Shown here one piece after another: positions 1 to 13,100 of a stretch of DNA of 64,000 bases. This DNA comes from Triops longicaudatus (taxonomy: Eukaryota; Arthropoda; Branchiopoda; Notostraca; Triopsidae). The translations under genes and the position numbers were made by a program. Numbering within the stretch: position 1 is the stretch's first letter; the number at the start of each line of letters is the position of its first letter. The notes under the pieces are model-generated. The model ran no database searches, was not told where the DNA came from, and saw only the letters and a program-made list of their open reading frames with translations. The stretch is from assembly GCA_022885665.1 (NCBI GenBank), contig JAGQDJ010000181.1:47283-111282 (forward strand), read 5' to 3'.

Positions 1-903
1 TTCTAAACTATTTTAGCTGTGTTTTTGAAATCATATAAATAAGCAATCCTTAGATTCTCCCATCCTTCTATGCTCTTATGTGGCCTTAAACAGCACTTCC
101 AATGTCTCTAAATTAAACCCTCAATATTTAAAGTGTTGTTTGCTGCACCCTTTTTGAGTCCCAGCAATAAAACAGTCTACGACAATACTCAACAAACATT
201 TTCGTATGGGTTCTTGAAAAAACTATAAAATTCTGTGTACAAATTATTTCGTTATGCCATATCCCGTTTTCAGCCACCCTAAGTACAGGTCTGCTAGCGT
301 GACGTGAATATGCCATCGTTGCTAATAGTTACCCATTATTAACTTAGTAGCGATGACTGTCAACTCTCCAGCTAACGTAATTTACAATCTTTCAATGGCT
401 TTCGAGGAATCAGAAAAAGAACATAGGAATTGTGTCTCGTTAACTGATCCGTGTTTTCCAAACGCTTCCCTTACCCAGATTTTTCATTCCGAAATCATAT
501 ATTTTCTTATTTTTCAATAGATCTTATATTCGCTTAATCCGAGTACAACGAGGGCGAACAAGTTGCAAAGAAAACATGAATGGATGACATGAGACTTTGG
601 GGTGAGCGGACGTCATTTTCTGCATCTAACTGGACAATCACTATCAAATTGCCCTCACAGTAAGAGATATAACAGTAGTACAAATTTCGCAAGTTTTTCT
701 TGAAAGAAAGAAACGCAAAGAAAACCACTGGGGAAAGTCATGGGAGTCTTCTTAAAAAAGAGACAGAACGATTATTAAATGAATAAGAGTTGAGAAACAC
801 CTGACATGAATTAACACGCAGTGCGCTATGCTGAAGTGGTTGTTCTCGAGCTTCGTTCGAGCAATCATCTCCGGCTACGCTTTTCTTCCTACTATTTTTT
901 TTT
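1..903. other. 3' flank of scarecrow, no other gene seen
   Basis: AT-rich sequence downstream of the scarecrow stop codon on the minus strand. It should contain the 3' UTR of that gene, but I could not find a convincing AATAAA on the minus strand close to the stop. Short open frames on both strands have no recognisable domains and are taken as chance. Confidence 0.5.
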
Positions 904-3900
904 TTACCAAGCACGGCCTTGTAAAGGCAGGTAACACAAGTTTCCTTGTTGCTGGCCTTGTTGTTGGGGTGATTGATGGACAACTTGCTGATGATGGTGT
1001 TGCAGGGGCATCGGAGGGGTGCCCATCAGGGTTTGACGGTGCGGAAAGCTGAGTGACGATAACAAGCCGGCCGCTTGCTGGTGCGCTTGCAACGACCCTA
1101 GCGGCGACACGTGATGGTGATGAGGGTGGTGGGGGTGGGGAGAATGATGAGGGTGGTGCTGACCTTGCATGACGGAAGTGGCAGCGGCGAGGTGACCCGC
1201 TTGACCCAAGCTGGGACCGCCTATGCTCATGACAGGACTCGGGCTGCAGTCGTCTTCGCGGCCGAGAGAAGATGGTGAGTCCGCGCCGTCCAAGCTCACA
1301 CCGCTGGGGCTGCTGCCGGGGTTGTGTCCGCTGCTGCCGCTGGCTCCCGAAACGCCCGACGGTGCGCCTCCGCCGGTTCCCGAACAAGGCTTCCCGTCCT
1401 TGACTAACACAGGCACTGCGACTCTACGAGGGGAGTTCTATTGGAGAAACAGGAGCAAGTTAGTCTTAAGGCTCTCTTACATTAAAATTGGCATTAAATA
1501 CAACAATAAACAATGCCACACAAATACACCATAAGCTCTCTTATTTGGTATCCAAGTTTTTAAACTTTACAAACTAAAAAAGGGTTGCGATCGTTACGGA
1601 TTGCCAATGAGGTCAACAGACAAGTGTCACAGTCTTGCAGCGTTGAGAACTCTCTCAACAGTTATTAGTTTTTCTTGCCACTGAACTTTTGCTTACATTT
1701 CTGCCCACAGTTATTTTGTTTATTATGAATTACTGTTGAATACTCTGACGAAAATACGGTCGTTTGACCTGAGACAGAAAAAGGGGACTGTATCTTTATT
1801 ATAGTTTCATTATAGCTAGTCGGATTATGGAGCCCGCGTGTTATTTCAACTGGCCTGATGCTGTTATCACCTCGTGCCCTGCCATCTCTGCTTGTGTTTA
1901 TTTATTCGCTTCGTTCGGTTTCAGACTTCAGCACGTTTTTAACCACTTACAATGTGGAATTCTGAATTTACGACTGTACTTGCTTAACAAGGAAAGCAGG
2001 ATAGTGAATAATGAATGCACATAGCCACTTACTGGCTGCCGCTGTGAAAGCATTCATATTGACGACAATTAACAGTTCTGTTTCGTATCAATGCATAAAT
2101 GAATATTATATTGTAGGAGGGAAAGTAGTCTCGATACAAGCAAATTACTGTTAATTAGTGTAACTACTAACTATTTATACTAATCTACTATTATGCGAGA
2201 GTAGCATTTTGTAACATATTGTGTAAGAGCTTAATTAACGCTATAAGCTGGAAAAACGCAGCTAGAAAACTGTTTTTTTTTTATTATTATTTAGATTATT
2301 TCGCTGATACACTAACTGTCTAAAATAGTTAACTTTTTTTTAAGTTTCCTTTACATTTCTTTGAGTACATGAAAGTGTCTAGCCTAACAAATAATATGGA
2401 CAATAGAAAAAGTTTCTTGGTGTAACGAAAAGTAAAAATTCGAAGGTATTCGGACTATTCGAATTTCCTGGTATTATCCCTATTTTCCCGACTTTCGTTA
2501 AAATTTATGCAGAGACTCTATAAAAGGAACTCAACCAATCATTCCTTGTTGTTGTCGTTAGTGACAATAATGTCAATCAAGGACGAACAGTCAATCACTT
2601 TTAATCTTGAGAATCTAAGAGATCTTAGCTTTACTTCCGACTTATCTGAGTTACTAACCATTGACATTCGATTTTCTTTACCAAAATACCGAATCCGTAA
2701 CTGAAAGAAAGAATACTTGATAAACAATTCTCTTTGCTGTAAGAGAAACACAAAAGAGTATTTTTTCTACCAAGGCAACACGGTTAACGAGATAAGGAAA
2801 TCAGTTGCGACCACCGTGAGAACACGTTGAATGCACTTGATAATATATTTGTTTTAATCATTCCGCAAGAACAGAAACTCTCAAACGATGGTAATCGGGA
2901 TTAAAGTCCATAGCAATGCATTGCCCACTTGGCCTGAACTTTTACCAGGAGGGGGTTTTGGGCCCTTTTTTCCCAGGGTTTCCCCAACGTTCGCCGCGGG
3001 ACGTCTTGCCAGCGACAAAACTCAGCGTTTGAACCTGCGGCGTCCAGTTTTACAGGATTGAAGGGGCACGGGACCCCAGGGGTTCATTCATAACTGGGGC
3101 GCATCTCTTGCGTTGGAGTGCAACCCCTCGGTGAATCGGCGCGTATTTTCAAGTTTTAGAAATATATATATTAAAACGCCATGTTCAGCGATTCGCAAAA
3201 AATTGGAGAGGTTGTGGGAAGAGCCACACATTCCCATATGTGTTGGCATCCGTGAAATATGCGGCTATAATGAGCAAAACGAGACCCTTTCACCCTCCTA
3301 GGGATTCACTCCGGCATGAAGGCGGAGAACGAGCTTATTTGAAGCAGAATGATCATCCGCCACAGATTTTCCTTTCTCAGGGCAATCTCTCGTGCAATTA
3401 TTCACTACTGTTCGTTTTTTGCTTCTCCTTACCTGACTGTTGGAAGTTTGTTCGGCCATGGCTTTTTCTTTTGCTTGGCGCTTGCATTTGTAGCGATGAT
3501 TCTGGAACCAGATCTTGACCTTAAGTAGAGAATAACAAATGTATGTAATTCGACATTTCTCGTTTTCTTATCTTGCTTAATTTTAAAAGCAAGCTTTAAA
3601 GCAAGAGCAAGTTAGTTCTCAATGTCGTAATTTTTAGGACTTTTTAGATTATAGTGAAATTTGCACTCAGTTTCTCTTTCCTTTTAGAAAGAAAACTACT
3701 AGAAAATCATCCTTGAAAGGCTTGTAAAAAAAGGACATGTTGAAAAGTGAGTTAAACATTAAACATACTTGGGTGGGTGTAAGGTGAATCAAACTAGCCA
3801 AATGCTCTCGTTCCGGGGCGGAAAGGTACTTTTGCTGCTTAAAACGCCGCTCCAGTTCATAAACCTTCAAAAAATGTTGAGAACGAGAGTTAGTTCAAAT

Positions 3901-6622
3901 ACTTGAGTCTCAATGAGTAGAAAAAAAGTAGTCTTTTTACCTGGGCTTGCGTGAAGAGGACTCGACGTTTGCGACGCTGAGCGTGTAAAGGAAACTGGAC
4001 GCCCCCTACAGGCGGCTTGGGCTCAGAGCCCATGGAACAGGTTCCCAAACCGGACATGTTCATGTTCATGGAGTTCATGTTCATATTCATGCTCGACATG
4101 TGGTTCATCCCCGAGACGTTCATGTTCATCGGTTGACCCGTTCCCATCAGTCTGCTCACTAAAATAAAAATTTAGCTTTTAAGTTTGTTGTTCATTCTTT
4201 TCTGTTGTTTCGTTAACTGTTCTTTATTTAGCTTTATATTTCTCACATTAAAAAGAAATTGTAGTGCAAAGAGGGTTCGCATTATTTCTTGGGTATACAT
4301 ATCCGTTCGTGTTCTCGCTCTTGCGTTTCTCACGAATTTGCAGTATTTTCACCCCTTTTTAAAATTACATTCGCATTCTTCGTAGTACTATTCCATTAAT
4401 GTACAGCAGACAAGCGTTTTAATGGGACACGTTAACAAGGTTTAAGCAACGCAAAGTTTTCCCTCTCGAAACTGGTAGCCGGTACCCCAGCTTTCACTGT
4501 TAACAGCAGGGAATTTGCTACCATGAGTTCTTGTGAGGAAAACATTCTAAAGCGTCTGCAAATTTTATTTACAGTGTAATAAACTTAATTATATTAATCT
4601 GCTACAATCGCACAAACACTCCCGAAAAGTGTTTTCAGAAACATAGTTCAAGGAAGGTACCAAAAAATTTTCGTCTGCATCTCAGCAACGTTGAATGTTT
4701 CCAGGATTTGAGTTTGCTGTTCGACCTGCTCGCCAACACTGAATGGTCTGTTCGTGATATCTGCTTAGCGGTTACACTAACTTTCATTATTGGCAATAGT
4801 GAAATTTTAGCCGTGCCAGCTCCTGTGACGAAAACGTTCGACAACTCAGTAGCAGTATTCACGGTAACTACGAGTTTTCACTTGACGAAGAGATTGCAAG
4901 AAACATTTTTGGGGAACAACTGTCTACGTTTGAAAACTAATTAACTTCTTTCAGTCCAACCCAATTCCGATAGGCATATATACGAACTCATCCCTTTTCA
5001 GACTTCCGTCGTTTTACTGCGGAATTTGAAGAATACTGTAACTTAATCTAACTTATTCTATACTAAGCAAACCTAAAAACCGAATTTTCTGCAGTGCCAT
5101 CTTAAATTATTCCCTTCCGGAAGTTTACTTTTAGCCTCTTTACAACAAGTTTCCGCCTAATTGGATTCTGAGACGAAAATTGCGGTCTTGGGGAAGAAAG
5201 AAGGAGCTTGCTGTTTTACATGAGTAGTTTTTTTTATTCGTGTGTGTAACGAACGGATATAGCCAGGGTCAATAGGATTAAGACGATTGCGACTGAAGGT
5301 TCCCCGACGGTGGGAGGATTCAACAATGCCGCACCTTCCAAAAAGCTAGACGCGGGCTTTTAAGCTCTCTCGGTGACTTTTCCCTCTTGGGAGTTAGAAC
5401 AGCAAACTTAGCCGGCTTTTCCCTTCCGAAAAGAAGAAAATAAAAAGCAAAAATCCCATTTCTGCCCCGGTACACAAATTCTATCGATTTGCTTGGATTC
5501 TCTGTGCTCAACGCTCTAACTCCCTTAACCTTCTCCCCCCTCCACCCCCCACGTTACTGTTTGCCTTGGGGTGCGAGGGACGGAAACGACGAGGAATGCT
5601 TTATAAGTGTGCATCCTAGCACGTGAATGGCACCCTCCCTCGACAAACGTACACCTTGTAATTAAGTTCCCTCTACCGCTTCTTCTCATCCTCCTCGGAA
5701 ACTTACCCTTCGCGTTCCTTATCTACTTCTTCCCTACTTTGGCCCCCAAGAAAATCCAAAGAACGGCCAATTCTTATAAGAATGATTACAGATTCCCTTC
5801 ACCCAACTTCGTAAAAAAGCCAGTACGTTGGAAGGTTCGTTTAACAACGACAAATCACGATTTCTTCCGCTCTGGTAGAATAGCTGTATGGCTTCATTTT
5901 CCATACGGATCGACACCCCTTTCTTTTAATTGCTCTAGTAAGCATCCTAGCTGTGTTCTGTTTTCCACAAATCGAGCGTAAAATGAACCCTGAAAGAGTG
6001 CAGATGACGAACTCAGCATCCTTGATACCAGCATCCTGCAAATTCCCCGCAGCTGGCTCATTTCCTGACCAGCCGACCATTGTGTGGAAAGCTTTCCCAT
6101 GCGGGTGAACGCGGGAGTTTTTAACGTACCTGTAGTCAGAGTGTAATCAGTGGCGAAACGAGGGTCAGGGGCTCCGGCGCTGTACCACGTCGCTGCGGAA
6201 GTTCCGCGGACATCGGCCATTCCGTAGTGCGACGGAAGATCAGACGCCGCGGCACTGTTAACATACTGTGCGGCCGAGAAAGGAACTCCGTGGTGGCCAT
6301 GGGCCGGGTGGCCGTGGGTCACAGAGACCCCGAGCGAGGGGACGTGCATCCCGTACGGGGAAGAAACAGAAGGGACGCTCATGGTAGGGTAGAACGTGGT
6401 AGGGTTAACGGCAGGGACCGTCGAAGTGGTGGTACTGCTTTGGGCAGAGGAATCCCGCGGAAGAGTGGGTTCCACAAGTCCGAGTTGATCGTCAGGAGGC
6501 AGAGTACTTGGCGAAGAAGAGCTGTTGAAGTCTGCGAAGTACGGCTTGCGGTACACTTCCTCGAGCGGGCTAAGGATGTCGATGACCGAAAATGGAGTTG
6601 TATGTTTTGGGCTCACGGACAT
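904..6622 (-). CDS. scro: Scarecrow / Nkx2-1 NK2-class homeobox transcription factor
   Basis: Five coding exons (6622-6130, 4158-3941, 3864-3769, 3519-3433, 1437-904) join in frame to give 475 aa, all with GT-AG introns. The protein opens with MSVSPKHTTPFSV followed by the TN (Groucho-binding) motif DILSPLEE. A Met/Asn-rich stretch comes before the homeodomain (residues about 226-285), which has Trp48, Asn51 and the NK2-diagnostic Tyr54. Exon 5 begins with the NK2-specific domain (RRVAVPVLVKDGKPC) and ends in a His-rich region and the C-terminus LQGRAW, like the GRTW end of vertebrate NKX2-1. The helix-3 sequence HRYKCKRQAKEKAMAEQ fits the scarecrow/Nkx2-1 branch rather than vnd/Nkx2-2. The family are DNA-binding regulators in brain and pharynx development. 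The start is the ATG that gives the family N-terminus. Confidence 0.95.
1438..3432 (-). other. Intron 4 of scarecrow
   Basis: About 2 kb between the exon carrying homeodomain helix 3 and the exon carrying the NK2-specific domain. Donor after CAG at 3433, acceptor before 1437. The sequence is AT-rich with a GC-richer patch around 2940-3120. I see no gene or repeat in it. Confidence 0.7.
4159..6129 (-). other. Intron 1 of scarecrow
   Basis: About 2 kb of non-coding sequence between exon 1 (ends 6130, donor GTACGT) and exon 2 (begins 4158 after TTTTAG). The splice is phase 1 and rebuilds a valine codon. I see no other feature in it. Confidence 0.75.
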
Positions 6623-9496
6623 GGCATGGCACCCAGCAAGTACGTGGGAATCGTACCTTTGGCGATGATTTCGACACTTAAGGGTTCACACATGCACTAA
6701 CTGAACTCCCTAAAATTTCCTTGTTGGAAATTGAAGCCAGAAGCTTTTCACTACGGACGAATGGTTCAGCTTCCAAGCTGCGCTAAGTGACCGAAAAGTG
6801 GTCAGGAACCGTCCCGAAAGGTGTAGGATGCTGCGTTAGGATCAGATAGGGTTAAGCTCGGGTCAAAACTACTTGACGCACTTAACGGGTTTCTCAAATT
6901 ATCAAATGTTTGTCGGTTAGGAGAATCGGTAGTCCACTAGTAAGTTGTTCTGGTGAAAGCTAGAAGCACTCGACACACTACACTCGACAGACACCTTCAC
7001 TTACACAAGTTTGATGAGGAAAAGAAGGCGTTTGACACTTGGAGAGAGTCCGTACTCATCGACTTGAGCCAAACACTTCCCCCGTGCTGGAAGATTCTTG
7101 AGCGGAGAGTGTGTGTGTCTGGAGCTGCAACACACAAGCACATAACACTCCAAAAAGGTAGAAGAGTTCTTGGAGGGTAAAGGGAAACTCCACAAGGTCC
7201 ATCCCCCTACACACACACGTTCATACACACAGACAAAACAGTAAGGGCTCTGGAAGAGGAACGCGCACGGAAAGGGGAAGGGGCGTCACGGTTACATACC
7301 AATGAGGTTGAGGCCTGACTCCTCTAGCGTGGCTGTAATTGGTCCTTCACAGTGAGAGCGAGGAACTGAAGAGCGCGTCGAATGTACTTCACCCATCGAA
7401 CGATAGGTCCTCAACCAGTTAAGGGGGCAGAACAAGCATGCCATTGGGCGAGGCACGCAACAGCTTGGCCAGCGTAGATGCCAGTTATGCCGAACAGCGC
7501 TTGCTTGCTGGCTTAGCTCGCTCGGCGCGCTGCTCCCAGACCAGGATGCCTTCATTGTTGCAAGCAGTTGTCCTGCGTTCTGTATCATCCGTGATCGAGT
7601 GCAGTTAAGCCATTTCGCCCAGACTCGATCACGCTGACTAGTATTTACAACATTTCCAACGCGACGGTTCTTGAAGATTGTGAATCGTTTTATTTTTTGC
7701 GGATGTTATAGAGTTGCGATTGTTGTCAACGCCATAGTTGTGTGGTTACAGTAAATTACTTGAGGATTCATGCAAAAGCCGAAATTTGTTGATCGTGGCC
7801 TTACTTATTCTTCATCCGAATACCCGTCGTACCTTGTAAAAGTTAGTGGGAGAAAATCGAGTCTAAATACTATTTGGACTTTATTTGGAGTATATAAACT
7901 TCGAGACTATATATGCAAAAAGAATTAGATGCATGAAATAGAAACCTGTGATTCATGAGTTCAATGTGTTTAAATAGAAAGATTTTGTACTGTACTTATA
8001 AGTGAAAACGAGTCAGGTAACATGTAATGTTGTAAATACACGGCACTTGTGAATGTTATCTAGGAGTGATGTATTCAGAAGTTTACTTCGCTTAGAACAG
8101 CAAACTTCCGTAAAATGAATATTGGCTGTCGTCCAAATTCAGTCGTGGAAAAAGTACCGACCTAATTTTAGGGCCCTAAGTTGAGTCATTGTAAGCATGC
8201 AAGATTCACTATTGCCGAAGAATTGAAGCAACATTTAGAACGACGCTGCTCTGTTTGCTAGTGAAATTTAATAGATTCCAATTACATATGCTAGATTTAT
8301 ATTGCATCGTAAGGTAAATTTTACTTTTTATCATTTTTACTTTTTTGAAACAACGGTCTTAGAAGTGAGATAAAGAAAAAATCCTCTGCAGTAGATACCT
8401 TAGTGTGTTATCTACATTAACTGTGTTGTTTCAAAAATAACTTCGAAAGCCTTCGCAGCTTTTATGTATTGCAATTTTTCAAAATCTACATTTTGAAAAT
8501 TTAGTCCAAACTCCTACTATTTGGGGAAGACGACGTTGATGAATTTCCAAAAGGAATAAAAAAACTGCAACATACGATCGAAACTATGTACAACGAAATG
8601 CAGATGTATCAAGTTCTTTTTACTAAAAAAAAAGCGCAAACAAATACGCCAAACGCTAACTGCACAACATTCTTTGCGGCGGGTTTAACACCTTCGAAAG
8701 TGTCTGGCGTGCGACCCACTGGCACCACCGCAGTAGCAAGTCGCACGGTTTAGCGTATGGCACCGCGCTGCCTAGTCGAAATTTACCATATGACTACTTT
8801 ATGAAAGTTTGGACTTATCTCACAAACACAGTTAATGTTTGTTATTATATTACGATTCTGAGAAAAGCGTGGTACTTAAGTTAATCATGTAACTAGAGAA
8901 AGTGTTATTAATTTACGCACTTTCTTAGAAAAATGGCTAATTATCCGCGGTTCTTGAAAAGTCTGGCAGCAGTTAAATTTTTAAAATTAAATAACTCAGC
9001 AACCACAAAGTGAAATGAACACCAACTATATAGAAATAGTTAGAGCAGTTACGAGAAAAATTTCTTTTAGCTGGGATTAGATAACAATATATAATAGAAG
9101 AGCTAAAAATGCGTTTGTCGGAGTTTACATTTTCTCCGCTACGAGTTCACTATACTCGCGGCTTAGGGATGTCAACGCTTTTCTCGCATTTCATCTACCT
9201 TAATGCAAATTGCGTGTTGGTCACTGTGCAGTAGTTTTCGCTGTGTTCAGTTCGAATTTCAGTGTAAAGCTAAGAAACAAGATTGTTTGAAGTAAAACCA
9301 CGCGGAAATTATTCACGCGTCGGGCAGGAGCTTCAGATAAGGTCATAGTGCCAAATATGGCCAAAGCCTGAATATCCGGACGGAAGCAGAAAACTTGCGC
9401 CAAGCGTTGTTGTTATGTTCGAAACGTCGAGAAGCTACACAAAAGTTACCTGATCATATGAGCCCCAAGTACTATATACATACGCTTTTGTTGTAC
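6623..9496. other. Upstream region of scarecrow, no coding gene seen
   Basis: The region upstream of the scarecrow start. The first 500 bp is dense in CACTT/AAGTG cores, the binding core of NK2 proteins. A GC-rich block at about 7301-7600 could be a 5' UTR exon. The remainder, to about 9.5 kb, is AT-rich with no open frame I can support. Confidence 0.5.
7300..7600 (-). other. Possible 5' non-coding exon of scarecrow
   Basis: A locally GC-rich block on the scarecrow strand that ends in a good donor: reading minus, CATTG|GTATGT with the exon end at 7300. An open frame runs through it but resembles no protein I know. I infer a 5' UTR exon or promoter-proximal segment. The right boundary is approximate and I found no strong acceptor just upstream of the scarecrow ATG, so splicing to the coding exon is unproven. 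Confidence 0.25.
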
Positions 9497-9612
9497 GCGG
9501 ACTGGCTTGCGAGCGGCCCATGCGGGAATTCTAAGACCGGCTTCACTAAACCCTTTTAGTATCTTTAGTACTAAGAAAGCCGCGGCCCATAGAGGCATTT
9601 TCCGGCCTTGGC
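9497..9612 (+). repeat. Degenerate copy of the 16.1-kb hAT-like MITE
   Basis: The segment starting GCGGACTGGCTTGCGAGCGG closely matches the left part of the element at 16076-16209. Its right part (GCGGCCCATAGAGGCATTTTCC) also aligns loosely. The outer CAG ends and target-site duplication are not preserved, so this is an older, eroded copy. Confidence 0.55.
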
Positions 9613-10122
9613 TCATGCGGCATTACGATGGCCTTTTTCCCATGTACTTCTCTTTCGTGCTTTCCAAAAATTAAGTTGAACAGCCTATTTGCACTTGTGT
9701 GTAGTTTACTAGTGTTCTGTCTTTGTGGGTATAACGAGATTTTTTAAGCAAATTCTGTAAAAAAAAAAAATTGCATGTCAAGGACGCCAATCGGTTTTGA
9801 AATGAACGCCTGCAAGCAAGGACAAGCTTCGCGTTTACATAACCGACACAGATGGCAGCATGTACCTGGTTTCGCGTCTTTCCACTTACCCGCCGGGCTG
9901 TTGACGTGTTAGCTAGTCACTTGGAATACTGAGTCCTAATGTGTATTTTGCCGATCTTGAATGTAACTTTAGGTACACATTCATCCCTTATTCATTATTA
10001 ATTTTATGTCTATTCTAATCTGTTGTCCTCCTTACGCTTTCAGTGTACTTACTGTTTCCGTATTGTCTAGAAAATTTAGAAAAAAGAGCGTAACATTCCT
10101 TAGGACTTCCGAAGAAAACAAA

Positions 10123-13100
10123 ATGAACGTTATCCAGTTAAGGCGTTCTCGACTGCTCAAATTGTTAGCAGTTGCTGCTTTGTTGCTGTTATGTTTTTCC
10201 CTGTTCTCCTGGGCCAAAGGTGGTGCAGAAAGACAATCTCTGAATTCTTTACCTCAAAAAACCAAAGTAAACTCAAACAATAAGTCTTATAGATCTTATA
10301 AGATTTATGTATTAATTTATGTTGGTACATTAGAAAATTTACAGTAGCAGCGCAAAACCCATATTCCATGATGGTAAACTGGGCAATTTCGAGCCGAGGA
10401 ACAAAGAAAAACGATCAGGTCCCGGCGAAGGCGGCCATGCTCATTATCTGCGTCCCGAACAAAAAAACGAAGCTGCTCAATTAATGTCTGAATATGGTAT
10501 CAACATGGTCTGCTCCGATGAAATTGCCATGGACCGAAGCATTCCAGATACACGCATGGAAGAGTAAGTAAATACTTTTCAGTCAAAGGAAAAATAATCG
10601 TAGTGAAAAATTTAATCATTTCTTTTTAGTAATTTTTTTCAAGTAATGGAATAAGAAAATATAATGAAATAAGAAAATCAGATTAATTAAAATGCGTGCG
10701 AAATCGTTGTCTTGTTAGATTATTTCTTATAAACTCATCCGTTTTTACATTTTGTTGTTTTGTTTTAATCGGTATTATATTTTAAGGTGTAAATATTGGG
10801 ATTATCCTGAAGAACTGCCGAAAACTTCCGTGGTTATTGTGTTCCATAACGAAGGCTGGTCGACGTTGCTCAGGACGGTTCACAGCGTCATTGACCGCTC
10901 TCCGCCGCAGTTTTTGGAAGAAGTTTTGTTGGTTGACGACTTTAGCGACAAAGGTGAGCGTCGATCGATCGTCACTAACACCCTTTCTTTGCCTTAGAAA
11001 GATTATTGCTTTTGTCTTTCAAATTTTTAAAAATCCTTTAATCTTTCTAGCCAACCTGAAACGTCCTCTGGAGGATTACATCAAACGCTTCCGCGGTAAA
11101 GTGCGTTTAATTCGCAATACAGAGCGACAGGGTTTGATTCGCACGCGAACGTACGGCGCTGAGCAAGCACGCGGCGAAGTGGTATTGTTCTTAGACGCCC
11201 ATTGCGAAGTGGGCGACAACTGGCTTCCGCCGCTGTTGGCCCCCATTGCAGCGGACAGGTTTTTCTTATCTTAATCTGTATTTCAAATAGAATTGTGGTT
11301 TTATTAATGTTTGTTATTGTTTGTGAAAAAGGACCACGATGACAGTTCCAGTAATTGACGGAATTAATCACGAGAACTTCGAGTACCGCCCAGTGTATCA
11401 AGGTGAAACGCATTTCCGCGGTATCTTTGAATGGGGAATGTTGTACAAGGAAACAGAACTCCCCCAAAAGGAAGCTTTAAGCCGAGATCGCAACAGTCAA
11501 CCATACAAGTACGTTATTTCTCAAGGAGGTCGAGAAATCCAGAAAGAGCATAAAATAAACTAGAAACTTAAAATAACCCGAAATCAATAATTAAATTTCA
11601 TGTAGAAGATTATATTTTAAGTTTATTAACTTTGCTTTGAAATATTTACTTATTCTTTAATTAACAAAGCTTTTGCATCATAATCAGTCTTAAAAGCAAG
11701 TAAACTTAAATTAACCAGATTCCTGTAAGTTTTCTTAGGTTTACGTATTTCCAGTAGAAATGCTTACACACTTTAGACTACCCAGCGTTTCGTTAATTTC
11801 TGTATTTAGCACAAGAATTAGCTTATTTTGCACTCAGATTGTCTGTTTTTTACTGAAATTACTTTCTCGTAAAACAGACATTTTTATTAAGTACATTTAG
11901 TTTACCATAAGAGTAATTACTAGATTGTTTGTAGGCATTTCTTTCATTTGTTAAACTGTGTTTCACTTACGTTTCTTGGTTTCAAAAGAAATAGCCTAAG
12001 TATTTGTTACCATTTATAGTTTTTACGTTAACGCACCAATTGTCCAAATAAATATTTAGCAGGTTTGTATTCATACGTGTTTTTCATTATCACCCTTTCT
12101 TCGACTTTCTTTTAAAGTAGTTTTTATTTATTAATTTTTTTTTTGTTATTTAGCCTGTGAGTTGATTTTCTTTTATTTCTTTTAATTTTTTCTTTTGTTT
12201 AACACAGGGCTCCGACACATGCGGGTGGTCTTTTTGCAATTGACCGTGAATATTTCTTGGAATTGGGCGCGTACGATCCTGGTCTTCTTGTCTGGGGTGG
12301 GGAGAATTTCGAGTTGTCGTTTAAAGTAGGTTTGCTTTTCAGTAAAAGCGCTGTTGTGTGATTTGGATCACTTTAAATTTGTGGGGTGTTTTTATTGTTA
12401 GATCTGGCAATGCGGTGGCAGCATAGTTTGGGTGCCGTGTTCGCGTGTTGGGCACATCTACCGTGGTTTCATGCCTTACACTTTCGGCAAACTGGCTGAG
12501 AAAAAAAAAGGACCTCTAATTACCATCGTAAGTGTGGTTAAAGCAGAATCTGATCTTTCTTTTGCCTTTGTCAGTTTCTTTTTTTAATCCTTTTTCAATT
12601 TATTGTTTGAATTTAAATTAATTGGACTCGAAATTCTACTTTAAATAACTTAAATTTACTTGGATGAGTTAAATCTGGACAAGCTCTACTTCTTTAAAAG
12701 TTTTTGTGACGGGAAACTCCCGTGTATTATTCAGATTTTTATTATTATTATTATTATTTATTTATTTATTTTTTTAATTTTCCACAGAATTACAAGCGCG
12801 TCATTGAAGTGTGGTTTGATGACAAGTACAAAGAATTCTTCTACACCAGGGAGCCTTTGGCTCGCTTTCTGGACGCCGGCAACATTACAACTCAGTTGGC
12901 CTTAAAACATCGTTTGGGATGCAGGAGTTTTCAATGGTTTATGGACAACATCGCGTATGATGTACTGGACAAGTATCCGGAGCTGCCCCCTAACGTGCAT
13001 TGGGGCGAACTGAAGAACGTCGCCGTCGGTCAGTGTTTGGATACCATGGGCCACAGTCCTCCGAGTCTAATGGGCATTTCGCATTGCCATGGTTTTGGAA

